Assembly (NCBI GenBank): GCA_037178855.1 | Contig: JASJZC010000002.1 | Location: 2,604,001-2,668,000 of the forward strand | From: Oscheius sp. JU75 | Lineage: Eukaryota > Nematoda > Chromadorea > Rhabditida > Rhabditidae | Length of the DNA stretch: 64,000 bases | Direction of reading: 5' to 3' | In this document: positions 1-12,239 of the stretch, one piece after another | How the letters are laid out: each line of letters starts with the position of its first letter | Position numbering within the stretch: the stretch's first letter is position 1 | The notes under the pieces: model-generated | Databases searched by the model: none | Told to the model about the DNA's origin: nothing | Seen by the model: only the letters and a program-made list of their open reading frames with translations | Made by a program: the position numbers and the translations under genes

Positions 1-778
1 GTAAAAATTCTGTCAATGTGGACTGGAAGACCGATTATGAAGAGTACTGGAACTAGTTAGCCATGTCTTTCTGTCAGATCCAAACCTCTGGTCTTCTGAG
101 CCACCTGTTCTGTCCAGTCAGGCTCCAGCCCGTTTACGCTCAAAGCAACGGTCAAATTCCTGTCCATCTGTTCGAAGGTACGGAAGATTCGATCACTGTC
201 CACATCTATTGCAGGATCCACGTAAAAACCTATCTAGACGTGTTTCAGTAGCAAGTACATGAATTTTTCACACCTGATCCCAGTTGGCGTGTTCGCAGAG
301 GGCAGCCACAGCACTAGCAACCCCCAGAGGGTTCGAGGGAGCAAAAATGACGGTGGTGAAGTGGTCGTCTGCGGGCAGAGCCGTGTGTCCAAAGGTCACA
401 AAGAGTTTCTGCCATCGGTGGGCCAGTTTGGAGAGGGTGTCGAATTCTGAAAAGAGGATAGAGACAGAGAAATAGAGAGACAGAGAGACAGAGGCAGGTA
501 CTGACCATCATCGCACTCGTCCGCCACTATCACATCCACCTCATGCGTATAGAACAACATGGCTCCATTTTCGATCCCACTGAAGTTCTGACAAGCTGGT
601 AGAGTTGTTAGTCTGTAATGGTATGAAATCCAATTTGTCTCACCCGTACTCACTCGAATCTTCGTTTTGGAAGACATTTTTGAAGGACAGCCCTCTCATC
701 CTGACTCGAGGTCGTCAGATAGCCGAGTTTCAAAGGATTGGTCAGTAGTGGTAAGAAGAGGAAACAGAAAAGCTTCAT
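1..778 (-). CDS. Receptor with ANF-type ligand-binding domain, N-terminal part (receptor guanylate cyclase-like), cut by window edge
   Basis: Seen: a start codon at 778 opens a short signal peptide (MKLFCFLFLPLLT), followed directly by KLGYLTTSSQ, the usual first beta strand of a periplasmic-binding-like receptor fold. Spliced exons continue leftward through EVDVIVADEC, FVTFGHTALP and CEHANWDQIGFYV, with GT-AG introns between them. Known: the order 'strand, ...VDVIIGPxC, ...FxWxxVxxFY' is typical of ANF_receptor domains, which in nematodes occur mainly in receptor guanylate cyclases (gcy genes) and also in glutamate and GABA-B receptors. Inferred: a secreted or membrane receptor whose transmembrane and catalytic parts lie left of position 1. 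The receptor class cannot be decided here. No splice acceptor is evident next to the ATG. Confidence 0.75.
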
Positions 779-1688
779 AGTTAGTGCCCAGCAGTCTTTA
801 TCAAGCAGAAAAGTGGGAAAGATGCTGCCGTATTAGTGCAAAAGGTAGATGGTTGCGTGCCGCCGCCAACCATATCGGTTATGCGTCCATTTTGGATGGA
901 ATAGGCTGATTTAGGAGCAAAACAAGATGATTTTACACGTAGACACGAGAAGAAGGAAGATGACATTCTACAGGTCATAAAAATTTCATAAGTCTTTATT
1001 TTCAGAACATATCGGCAAAATGAAAGCAAAGACAACAATGTTACTCAGGAAAAACTGACGACAGAAAACCGGATGGCTACTTTTGAGAGAATACGTGAGA
1101 ATCGGGGCCCGCATTTGGTCAGATCGAGAGACGTGGTGACGTCGCTGAAATTGATGTTTAGATAGAAAGAGATCTTAGGTTCAGGTTCACCATAGAGACA
1201 GAGACAGGTCAGAGACAGGGTGGTCGAGTAGTCAAACATACAGGAACTGTAGAGTCTACTGGTTTTCTCCTATGCAACGACATTAGCTCACAACGGCTCA
1301 GAAAAGAGTATGAGACAGTTTCCCTACTACTGGTTGTCGAGAGACGATCAGCATGGCAAAGCCTAATCACTGTGCTAGTAAGACGGTATACAAATGGTCA
1401 TGTGGTCAAGTAGACAAACTCCTTAGAGTAGGACGGGACAATCTATCGAGAGCAGAACGCAGGCGACTGCTTCTGATGGAGACGCTTGGGCAACTGACTC
1501 TCTAGTCGAGACTTACAATAAGAGGAATAGAGCCAGCAAGTTTACTTGAAAAGGAGATTAGTTCTGCCAGGGTTTGGCAGCATAGGCTTTAGGGCTTTTT
1601 GGGAACTTGGTACTGAGAGACAGAGAGACTTACCTCTGGTCATTTTTCGAGTTATAATTAGGTGAATGTCGGCGATGAACCTGTCTTT
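779..1688. other. Intergenic gap between the receptor gene and the peroxidase gene
   Basis: About 0.9 kb between two genes on the same strand. It should hold the receptor promoter and the peroxidase 3' UTR. A minus-strand ATG at 1114 begins a short hydrophobic reading frame, but it has no clear splice connection to the receptor, whose own signal peptide starts at 778. I see no other gene. Confidence 0.6.
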
Positions 1689-4600
1689 CTATTCCCTCCA
1701 GTGAGAGAGATCCATTTGAGGAATCTGACTGCAAGGAGTCAGATGACCCATTCGGAAGGCCTCTCGTGGAACGGTCTGAAACAGTTAGAATCTCTTTGTC
1801 TGTCTTCAGATCCTACCGTAATCGTCTGAGCATTGTCACAGATAATTCTGCTCAGAGAGCTCTTCCTAATCTCTGCTAACTGTCTCCTCGTGAAGACACC
1901 CGGATTCTCATAGTAAAATCTGTCTCCGTCTCTAGATCTCTTGAACTGGGGACCGATGATGCAGGAGACAGTGGGTCCGACTAGGCCACTGAAAATGTTT
2001 GATCGACTAGTTTTGCCAGTGGCTTACCGGATGACAGGGTCTTCAAGGAGGGCGCCAACCCAAAGATCAATCCTGTCGACGGAGCCATAGACTCTTTGGA
2101 GCTTGTCCCTTGTTCCGGTATTCAGGATCTCGCGTGAGAGCTGTAAATTGATATACAGAGAATTCTAAGAAGATCTTACATGGTCAAAGTTGGTGGCAGA
2201 GCCGAGTCCACACAGTTCTCGGTACTTGACGTAGCCTGGATGACCATGGTCTCGTCCTCTCTGAAAATATCAGGTTCTTTAGGCAAGAAGGACACTTTTG
2301 GATTGCTGTTTCCCAAGCACTGCCTCTCTGATTTCGCACCAATCTATTCAAATGAAATTGGAGTGAAGCTTTCTGCAATTTTAGTCTGCTTTGTCTTGTT
2401 TGTTTCTTTGTGTTGTTATCGGATTCCACTATCTAAAAGACCTACTTGGCAGCAAATTTGACAAAAAAGTCAAAAAGTTAAAGTTTTTTTTACTGTTAGT
2501 CCCTTTCATTTCTCACCTGAATATTGATGGAAGACAGATCAGTCGATCCGAACATATTCTCTGTGACAGTGGTTGTGATTCTCTGTGGTCTCTTCACATT
2601 CTGGGAGAACATTCCACGGATCAGTGGGTCAGGTCCGCCCTGATTGACCAGCACATCAGAATGCAGAGTGCCCTTCTGGAACTCAAGAGCTCCAAAGGTG
2701 ATGTTGAAGAAGTTTGTGTCCAGTCGTTGATAGAACTCCTAAACAATTTTTCTACGCCTGAACTGTCTCGTAGTTTACCTGAATCATTCCGTGTCCGAAT
2801 CTAAAGGCTCCAGAAGTGAATTCGTTTGCGATAGTCGAGTCAATACTTGAATCGTAACCATGATAGTCACCAACAACATTGGCAAAAGAGGCTCCAAGCA
2901 CCTTGGGCAGCCATTCTCTGTAGACTATTGCCTGGACTTGGGCACCAACAATCTTTCTGGACTCTTGATACAGCCTCTCTCCGTCCCAGTGAGGATTGAA
3001 ACGCTGGAGGGTTGAGGCGATTCTGAAAAGACAGTCTACAGTCTCTCTCTTTCTGCCTATTAATATCTGTCTCTCTATTCTATGTTTCTCTGTCTCACTG
3101 CCTCTCAATTCTCCTACCTGTTATGTTCCCTCGTGAACATCGTATGCCAAGCACTTAGTCCCACGAACAGATTGACACGAGAGTCTCCGGCAGTGAAGAC
3201 GACAGTACACTGATTCTTGTTCCTGCACTTGTTCTGATCGAAGGGAAGGACTGAATTTCGTCTATACTGTCAGATTCTTACCAAACTTACACTGCATTCC
3301 ATTGAAGTTAGGCAGCTTCAGGAAGCCTGAGGATCCCATCCTGAACTTTTGAGAGTCGTGGACAGAGGAACCGTAGATTGGTGAGGCATCGATATAGCCT
3401 GAACTTAGTGATTTCGGGTGGAAAAGTGGGAATACCTGTATTCTCATTGAGCTGCTGTCGGGGCTTCAGTCGTCCGGATCCACAGATGGGAGAGCTGCGA
3501 GAGACTCGGATACAGGTGTTCTTGCGGAAACTGAAACTTGTCACTTTGTGATGGAAAGTAGGTCGCTTCGGAACCTTGGACTCTTCGTTTCAGGACCCCA
3601 AACTGTCACATCCTGACAGAAATTCCAACTCACCCATCATTAGTGTCATCCTGAGTCACAGGAACAGACATGCATCGGCTGGTAATGTTCTGACAGACGT
3701 TGCACTTGGAAGAAGGAACCAAGGTGGTCTGAACCAATATGTGATATCTTATCCGGAGAGACAAACCTTAGCCATGTCGTGGGAGATGAACTGTCCGAAC
3801 TGCATGACCAGCGCGTTGTACTCATCCGAGACGACTGAAGCATGGGACGAGGTCAGAGTTCGGGTAATTTCACGAGGAGAGGGTCGAGCGTCGCGGAAGA
3901 GAGATCCTGAAGAGTTGTGCCATGAGCAATGAAACAACTTACCAACAGGTTCAGAGAGATCGTTGTCATAGACAGTGGGCAGAAGTCGAGTGTAGGGACG
4001 ATAAGAGGCTCCTCGAAGAGGATTAGCCATGTTGTTACAGCTTCCGTCCATAGTTCTGGAACAAGGAAAAATAATGTAAAATACCTTTTAAGACTATTTC
4101 CTGGATTTTCATGACTAGACGCACAATTTTTACCGACCCGAGAATCGAACCGGATCCCTATTGTTTTGTAGTCGGAGCGCTAACTAACTGAGCCACGGGG
4201 GAAAAAGGCCGCTCCAATTTTTCTTGTGGTCCATAGGGTTAGTGTAGGAATTTACACATATTTCTAAACTCCACTAATTTGAACCAATAAAGTGAAACCT
4301 CTAGCGTATATGTTCATGAAATTAATGAGTTTCCTATTTAAGTTACAAAGAAATATTGCAGTGTTTCAAAGGTAAAACACCATGGCCTATGCGCACCTCC
4401 TACTCCAGACAGTCTACCTAGCCTCACACATCAGTTGTGGCAAGAAGAAGGTGGAACCCAAACCCAGCTCTACCTATACGAAGGTTAACCCGCAAAAGAC
4501 GAGAAAATAGCCGAGGCTGTGAGTGAGGGTGAAATATTGCCAGCAAATGGTAACGAAACAATTAATGACTGAGAGTAACTGGGGAGACGTTGTACAGAAG

Positions 4601-7600
4601 AAGTAGAAACAACTGCGATACGCTGATAAATGCATCCAACCTGTCAGGAGAATCTGTCAAGACTAACCTGAAGTAGGCGTTGTAGCAGAGGTTCGATTCG
4701 CAGTCGTGCTCGTCCATTCGGGGAACGCAAGCATTGGCCAGATTAGAGCGGATAACTTGGTCTAGGTCGATGGCTTTTCGTTGGGAGTTGTCTGGAAAGG
4801 TATAGTTAAAAAGGAGAGAGACAGAGACCAATTGTGTGATAGAGTCAAAGACTCACCTTCGGTAGAAATGACAAGTCTCTCCCGGATCATCTCTTCAGCA
4901 GCCACCAAAGGATCGTTAATAATTTCGCGACATCTGTATCTCCGGTTTTCACTAGTTTTCTGTTCGCTAACCTCTGTACATTTCCATGTCTCTGCGGATT
5001 GGCTACCCTCGTGAACAGGATCGGTTCCTCCGTGGCAAAGGTTTGAGGAGATTGGCGGAAGAATGCAGTCGTGGTGGGCCTTTGAGTCGTCGTTGTCGTG
5101 GTCCTTGTCGTAGTGGTAGTAGCTCTGGTTGTACGAGGTGTGGTTGTCGTGACAGTTGTGGTAGGTCTAAAAGTTTCGTCGCTAGCGCTCGTTTATGAAA
5201 GCCTACGGATTGGTTCGGAAGAACGGAGCAGTAGTGAAGACAGGTGCCGGTTGCCGAGCTTGGAAGCGATTGCGGAATCGGTTTCTGGAACAGAAGTAGA
5301 ATTTAGGCACTTTTTGATTGCGTTCTGTGTAGCTTGACGGAAAAGAAGAAGAAAACATTAGTTGGTTATGGACAGAGTTGAACTTAGAACTGAAGATACA
5401 AGTAAAACGGACATCCTGTTGTAGAAGTATATCTTATTTGTTGTGAGGCAAAGGCTTATTCTTCATTTAGGTTACTTCCAATGAATCTACCATTTAATGA
5501 TGTCTTTGGCGTTCAGTTTCGTGATATTGAATAACTTAGATTTCTAACGTGAGAGAGTATTAAAGATAGAAACTATTCAGCTTTCATTAAATCACAATGC
5601 GTGATGTCTTTTGAGCAAGTAAATTAAACATAACAATAATTCGCACCTGTTCTAAACAAATGTACAATTTGGGCGTAAAATTATACCTTGTCGGGTCAAA
5701 CTGTTCTCAAAACTCTTTTCAGTCTGGCTTCCTCTCCAGCTAACTTTTCTACCTAATCAAACACTTTTGCTGAGTACAAGCCTCTCAACCTTGAACTTCT
5801 CTATCCAAGAATTCCCGAAAGATTGCTATTTTGTTAATCGTTAGTGCTAGACAGAGTTATAGTGATAGACCCATGCAGTTTTAGTTCTTACACATCCATG
5901 TTAGTCGTTCCAGCGGAAGACAACTCACTGCACGTCTACCCGTCTATCAGGGCTAGTTGGTGCTACCGTAGTCGTCGTGGTCGTAGGAACCGTCGTTGTT
6001 GTTGTGGTCGTGGTAGTTTCAGTAATCGTGGTCGTGCTAGGGGTTACGGTAGTCGTGGTGGTAGGAACTGTGGTCGTCGTAGTAGATTCAGTAGTGGTGG
6101 TAGTCGGAAGAGTAGTAGTCGTTGTTGGTTCTGTAGTCGTTATAGGAACCGTCGTAGTCTCTTCCACGAAAACCGTAGTCGTGGTGGGAGCTGCAGTGAC
6201 GGTAGTTTCCAGTCTCCGACTCAGCCCCCCTCTTCGGAAATGAGGTCTCTTCTGGTGCAAAAGCCGGTTCAGTTTGGCAATAGCCATATCCAACCCTGTC
6301 CTAAAAAGAAGGTGAGGTGCTACACCAGGGGGTCATTTTGTGTGCATTTTTCCCGGTTAGACGTTCCCAGGCTGTTAATTTCCCAAAAAGTTAAAACGTG
6401 TAACGTGTTCTCAAAGGCTGCTATGATATTAGACGATCTGACTCTCGGTTTTGAGCCTCTGAAATGGTTACCCCCCATGCTTCTTAAAAATTCCAACTGA
6501 CCTGTTATTGAAGAACGGTCTCTGCTGGACTACAGGAGCTGGTCGTCTCGGAGCGGCTGTCGCGGCTACAGGTCTGGCAAAGTGGGGAGCTGCAGTGGCT
6601 GGAGCTGGTCTCGGAACAGGACGAACTGTTGCTCTGGAGACAGGAGCAGCTGGTCGTCTGGGTGGGAAGACGGGAGCATGGGTGACTCTGGCTGGCTGAC
6701 GATGGGGTGGGCGAGATTGAGGGAAGTGAGGTGCATGGGTGGCCAGGTTGAGTGGTGGACGACGAATGGCTGTGGTGACGCCTGGAAATGGAGAGTGCCT
6801 CTCTGTCTCTATCTCTGTCTTTATGTATCTCTGTCCACGTACCGACTTTACAAGTGTTACAGGCCAGTTGACAGTTGTCGATCATCCATTCAGCATTGGT
6901 CTGAAGCTTGTATACCTTCTATTAGTCCTGCTAAAATACCTTGCACTCTCCAACAGAGGCCCAGAATCTGCACCATTCGTGATGATCACAGCAGCCATTT
7001 CTCCTACAGTGGAATCGGAAGGTGACTGGAGGAGAGTCTTCATCCACGGGCTCTGAAAATAAGCTCATTTTCCCTCGAAACTGCAACATTTTACTCTCAC
7101 ACTTGCACTCTCAAGACAGTGTCGCGAACAACCCGTTTAGGTGAGTGTTTCTGTGTTCTTTCTCGCGAGGCCCAGCAGCCCCGAATTCACAAGTGGCTTC
7201 CGGTAATTGACTTTGACTCTTTTTTGTCCCCTCCCTCTATTCCAATTGAGACTGTGTAACAACGAATGTGTTGCCAAGTCGTGTGACACATAGTTGGGTT
7301 CAGTTTTTGCTGGACTCTCAAACCTAACACGTTTTGCAACCCTGTAGTATAGGTCTGAGACAGCACCTTGAGCGAATATGGGAAGTCCGAAATATCAATT
7401 TGAGTCCAAACACCCGTCGTAACGCTTTGTGCCTTTTGGAGGAACCGATCCTAAAGTTGCTTTACCTACCAGATCGGACTAATTTTTACAGTAAATTCTT
7501 CCAAAGTGCACTATTTTTGAGCGCGGTAATTCGGGTACAAGAAGTGATTTTTAAAAGCTACAGTTGTACCGGGTTGAGTCTAAAGTTTCGTTATTTTTAG

Positions 7601-7701
7601 AATGTGACAAATTCATGTGGGATCCAAAACAGACAAAACTGACCAGCTGGATGAAGCCATAGTAAGAGAAGCGTGGCTGGAGCCAGCAGTATTAACCGCA
7701 T
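1689..7701 (-). CDS. Secreted ShKT-domain haem peroxidase with Thr-rich linkers (SKPO/MLT-7-like)
   Basis: Role: animal haem peroxidases of this nematode group are secreted and oxidise or cross-link extracellular matrix or cuticle substrates. Seen: the start at 7701 lies directly after a GAATTCCAG acceptor and encodes a signal peptide ([19 protein letters not shown]). It is spliced in phase to an ShKT domain ([11 protein letters not shown] ... CQLACNTCK, 7052-6843), then a Pro/Ala/Arg-rich stretch (6781-6502), a Thr-rich mucin-like segment (6300-5929) and a second short Thr-rich block near 5150. The catalytic domain follows: MDGSCNN, distal-His [25 protein letters not shown], proximal-His RFGHGMI, RGRDHG, and the C-terminal [12 protein letters not shown] before the stop at 1689. 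Distal and proximal His and the catalytic Arg-containing motifs are intact, so activity is likely. Family: C. elegans skpo genes and mlt-7 combine the same domains. A tRNA-like relic lies in one intron. The exact orthologue is not resolved. Confidence 0.93.
4132..4201 (-). pseudogene. tRNA-like relic in a peroxidase intron
   Basis: On the minus strand the segment reads GGCTCAGTTAG (A-box-like) and, after about 40 bases, GGTTCGATTC (B-box-like). A CTACAAA loop takes the place of the anticodon loop. The acceptor ends do not pair well and the T stem has a mismatch, so I call it a degenerate tRNA-derived sequence, not a working gene. It lies in the long intron between 4668 and 4055, in the host gene's sense. 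It resembles the element at 63461-63524. Confidence 0.6.
5940..6235 (-). repeat. Thr-codon (ACN) low-complexity coding repeat
   Basis: In the minus-strand frame nearly every codon is ACN, broken by occasional Pro, Glu, Val or Ser. This gives a mucin-like O-glycosylation segment inside the peroxidase exon 6300-5929. A shorter block of the same kind lies at about 5165-5060. Confidence 0.85.
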
Positions 7702-10000
7702 CTGGAATTCACGGCTATTTAAGGAGGGAGGACTGGAAAAAAAACAGAAAGGAAAGTGCGAAGTGCGGTTACGGGACAAGCTATATGCCACATGGCCCTG
7801 GGAGAGCGAACACACGTCTACAAAAAGAGGTCGTATCAAGACATGACATAAAGAGAGACAGGGAGAACGAGTCGCGGGAAGTTTGATCAACCTTTTGGTA
7901 CAAAGAGAATTTGGCAAATCAGGATGCTGAAGCCAGAACAGAGTATCTCCCATGAAGTTGACCGGAAGTTCGAACCGTCGCCTGTTAAGAATGAGAGACA
8001 AAGACAGAGCGACAGAGAGAATATAAGCTTGGAGTTTTCCGCAAAGGAGAGGAAGACAAGACACAGAACTTAAGAAACGGAGTAAGGTTGACTTTGAGAG
8101 AGAAAGAAGGCTTTTCGACAAGAAATAAAATTGTTTTGAACCAAGATCACTTCCACTAAACTCCGAGACTAAGGTCATCCCTCCCAATTTCGAAAGCTGT
8201 AAAAACGATGTAGCGACAGGGAAAACACTTCTTTTACTGCTACTGCCAGAACAGTTCATTTCCTGGTTTTACTTTTTCTTAGCAGACAGTTCGGAACAAC
8301 GAAATGGAAACTGACAGTTACCAGAGCTTTTCTGGAACAGAAAGACTGGCTGATAACGTCAGAGATACAAGGGTTAGAGATTATCGAAGAGTCAGTCAGT
8401 GGATATGCCTGGTCAGAATAGCCAAAGCTTAGCTCAGAGCTACAAGCTTCTCCCAAGGAACCCGAACTTGATCAAAAACTGAAAAAGGCGCGAGGGTCAA
8501 CCTGGAAAAGGTAGACGAAGCGAAGGTCATGACGGTTTTCGAACAGAAGAATGAAAGAGGGAACACCTCTAGATGACTATCGGCTTACTGTTCGCCTAAT
8601 CGGAGATCACTGAAAGCGTTTTTGAAGGACAAAGATCAAGAAGCAGACGCGAAAACAATGACCTGGAGGTTACTGTACTTTAGAGGATTTTGAAGCAATA
8701 AAGTTGAAATTTTGGGTGACACCATACTCTAAACTTTTCTGAAACAAGGCAACTTTCGCAGAGAAGAAAGAAATTCTCTCGGCAGCCCACTTGTAGGCGT
8801 TCAGAGGGCAGTTTCTCGGCAGTCTCTCTGTCATTGACCTCCAAGGAGAGCTGGGTTCGAGGAAACACGGCTCTAATTTTTTCGTGATTGACCGAGATGG
8901 GAGATGGCAAAACAAGTAGTTGCGGCGTGTAGGAAAGAGAAAAAACTGAAATTTGCCAGAAGAAATTGGGGACAAGGGAGACTTACGGCTGTTTTGAACG
9001 GCTTCAAGGTTGGTCAGAGGAAACGGTGGACAGAGTCTATCAGATCTCTGTCTCTGTGTCTCTCTGTCTCTCTGTCTCTTAGTCGTTACGGTGACCGTTC
9101 GGATCATTTTACAACCAAACCCAGTAGAACACTACTCAATCGAACAATGATTAGTGGCGAGGGCTGGAAAAAGATGTTTGGAGAAGAGTGATTGATAGTG
9201 GACTCCTTGGAACCGAAACAGTTTGGAGAGAGAAAAATGAGAGCTGACGCCGGAAGATCCTCCCAAGAAAAAGCAAGAATGATACAGATTCTGGTGATGT
9301 GGACAGAAACGAAGATCATCAGTCTTGCGAAAATTCCGAAGGCAATTTCCAAACCCGTCTCATCGCGTGAGTGACGATTTGAGTCCAAGAAGGTGCCAAT
9401 TCGGAGAAACTCAGACAAGGAGAAAAGGACATTGGGGAAGCGATGACACGATGCGAGTCAAGGTCCTCAAGAGAACCGGGTTCTTGCGCCAGTGGCTATG
9501 AGGAAGGAACGCCCGGATATGAGGGCGAACACAGGGCAGAGACAGAGACAGAGTTTTCCCCATCCCCAGTTACAATTGCAAGATCACTGACGATCGTAGA
9601 CCGAAAAATGAAACAAAAAGCGAGAATGCCGAAAGGGAACACAGAGAATGAGAGTACAGACCGCTAACGGTTTGACTAACAGGCCGCCCGCTCTTCGGAC
9701 ACCAATTTACACTTTGTAAAGAGGGAGGGCTTACCGGTCTGACCCTGTCTCTCACTACAAATGTGAGTCGAGTCGTGTATTACACCAGAATACAATGAGA
9801 CGCGAATTAATCTCGACCGTTGTCAGAAATAGAGGAACAAGGCGAGACGCATTCTCGATTGAACTCCGAAAAGAAAAAGTTAATGAGACTAGGGGAGTAA
9901 ACTGTGAAATGTCTGTGTGTAAACCTACAAATCAGACCTGTGTTATTTGCTAATTTCAAACTCGATTGAACCTACAATATTTTTTTGCGGAATACTAGAG

Positions 10001-10002
<2 letters not shown>

Positions 10003-10039
<37 letters not shown>
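10003..10039. repeat. (TC)n microsatellite
   Basis: An uninterrupted run of TC dinucleotides, about 18 units, ending in GTCTC. It looks like simple slippage DNA; no gene is attached to it. Confidence 0.95.
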
Positions 10040-10045
<6 letters not shown>

Positions 10046-10877
10046 ATCCCTGTTCTTTACAGACGGGTCATTGCAACCTGTAGTTTTTGTAGTGACTTCC
10101 AGCCAGACTTCTGTAACATTTCTGCATGTCCTCAGACATAGAACATGTTATTACCAGCTGAGGGAGGATATGAGAGACATTATTATTCAGAATTGAAAAA
10201 TCAGGTGAAAAAACTTTTTGACATCACAAATTGTCAGAGTCAAAAAGGCAGTCTCTGCTTGTTCTCTGTTCTAACTCTCTCGGACCTCACAACCGTAAAG
10301 TTGCTTTCGAGATGTTTACGGTCTTTTTACGGACCTTGCTTGGCGGTCAGTCAGTTCAGAACGGTTTTTTCGTTGAAACAATTGAGCCTCGGTGGAATAA
10401 CAAGCTGAGAAGTTGTATGAGGTTTTACTAGAAAAATAATTGATATCGACGTCTCTTAGAAAACAAGGGTTCAAATATATATGAGATTTTTCTAGAACAA
10501 ACTGAGGTAAGGAAGGCATGTCTGGTGGATGATCCGTTCCCTATCTTTCTGCCAATCGTCCCTCTCAAAAAAAGCAAAAACTTCACACTGTCATCTGTGG
10601 AGAACAGACTAGAGGGGCTGCCAATGGGCCAATGGGAGGCTTGTTACGTGATCGGCGCCGTGCTTTTTCGTCATCTATACTTTCGCCTCGTGCTCACAGT
10701 GAGAGAGACACACAGTTCCTCCCCCACAGAATGATCCAGTTCCCCGAAAGGCCTCGGGGGACATGGAGGCGCGCACTCGCGCGCCTTCGGCCATATGGGC
10801 CGTGACTGACTAATGAACCAGACGATACAGACAGCGTGCAATACTCGTGTTGCACTTTTTGGAAGTGAAGAGAGGGA

Positions 10878-11031
10878 TTTTGAGATAGACAGAGAAACAG
10901 AGCGACAGAGAGACAGAGAGACATAGAGACACAGAAGCACAGAGAGACACAGAAACAGAGCGACAGCGAGACAGAGAGACACAGAAGCACAGAGAGACAG
11001 AGAGGCATAGAGACAGCCAGACAGAAAGACG
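10878..11031. repeat. Degenerate CAGAGA/GACAGA tract with longer internal period
   Basis: A 150-bp tract built from GACAGAGA-like hexamer and octamer units. Within it a longer block (around CAGAAGCACAGAGAGACA) appears twice about 60 bp apart, so the array has a higher-order period. Similar tracts occur at 16177-16275 and 34097-34222 in the complementary orientation. Confidence 0.85.
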
Positions 11032-12239
11032 TAGAATCTAGATATTATGTTATCCAATCAGAAAGAAACTAGAAGCATAAGGGAATTGGAAGATGAGTGT
11101 CTCATCTTCTCTCCCTATGCCAATAACACTCCTCTCTGCTATCTCAAGAGAGGAGGAGGAGCTGACCTTTGTCTTGTCAGTCAAGGAGTTCTTCTCAGTA
11201 GAGACACCGGTTTACCTTGTAAGGAGACGCGGCAAGTTAACGAGATTACCGACTGGATTACAATGGGTGTGAGTCTCGACGTCAGAGGCGTTGGTCAAGG
11301 ACTGGGAGTGGAGAAAGCAGAGAGGGAGACGCTCTGACCTTTAAAAATGAGAATCTGACTCATTAGGAGCCAGCAAGGCAACTATAAACTCTAGTTACAG
11401 ACAGTGGCAGAGTGACCGGATAACAAGCTGAATATCTGTTCCCCATCTAACTTTCTTCTTTCTAGTCTCAAATTTACAACTGCACAAACGTGGTCACGGC
11501 TTCACACTTACTTTCGGCAAAAATTTGAAGGTGACCAGCGTGGAACAAAGAGGGTCACATTTCGTGTTTATTTGCAGTTTTCAATTAAAGTTTTGTAGAC
11601 AAAAAAATTTCAAAAGAGTTCTCTGTCCGGGAAACCTTGAAAAACGCGACTTACTGGAGCAAAAAAAACCAGACGCACATAAAAGGAGAGGGCGTTGTCT
11701 AGTAGTACTCTCACCCTTTCGGCCTAGGTATCCCATTGCGAGAAAATACAAATTGGATTACAAAGAGACAGGTAGACAGGGAGAAAGAGAGACAAAAAGA
11801 CAAACAAATAGGTAGTTAGAAAGAGAGAGAGAGAGACAGAAAGACATAAGACATAGAGATATAAAGACAGCAAGACAGAGAGAGTCCGTCCCAGCCCGCG
11901 TTTCCATTTATACCAGGGTACAAAAACAAAATTCCTTCCCTGTACTATCTGCCTCGAATCACTCTCACTGGTCTCCCCTCTTTTTGTTTGATAATATCTC
12001 GTGTCAAGCAGCAGCCATCAGTCAGGCTATTCGAGTAGCGGCGGTCAGCGGAAGGTGAGAACTGCAATCTTGAAGAACAATCTCAATAATAACCTTGAAA
12101 CCGAAAGTCAAACGAGAGAGACAGGGTTTTAGATGATGGCAGATAGTTTTGGGTGACGAGAGACCGTTCGAAAAGAGTTGAGTACAGTTTTTGGTAGAAG
12201 GGGATACAAAATTTACGAGGTGGAAAACAAGAGAACTAC

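Larger units (their letters stand above)
7702..12239. other. Gene-poor region upstream of the peroxidase gene
   Basis: No coding region can be supported here. Open frames exist on both strands (for example 7702-8259 minus and 11047-11337 plus), but none has recognisable domains or consistent splice joins. The plus strand is purine-rich and carries CAGAGA-type simple repeats. A GC-rich hairpin (GGCGCGC...GCGCGCC type) lies near 10767-10790. Regulatory elements of the peroxidase gene presumably lie at its left end. Confidence 0.5.

Noticed and set aside
3929-4114. Other plus-strand open frames inside the peroxidase gene
   Set aside because: They are complements of conserved peroxidase exons.
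5844-6500. Plus-strand Arg/Gly/Ser-rich open frame of 218 codons
   Set aside because: It is the complement of the Thr-codon repeat of the peroxidase and has no independent evidence.
7702-8259. Long minus-strand open frame continuing upstream of the peroxidase signal peptide
   Set aside because: Only its last part, from the ATG at 7701, has a signal peptide and splices in phase to the peroxidase. The acceptor just before that ATG and the lack of any domain upstream indicate the rest is non-coding.
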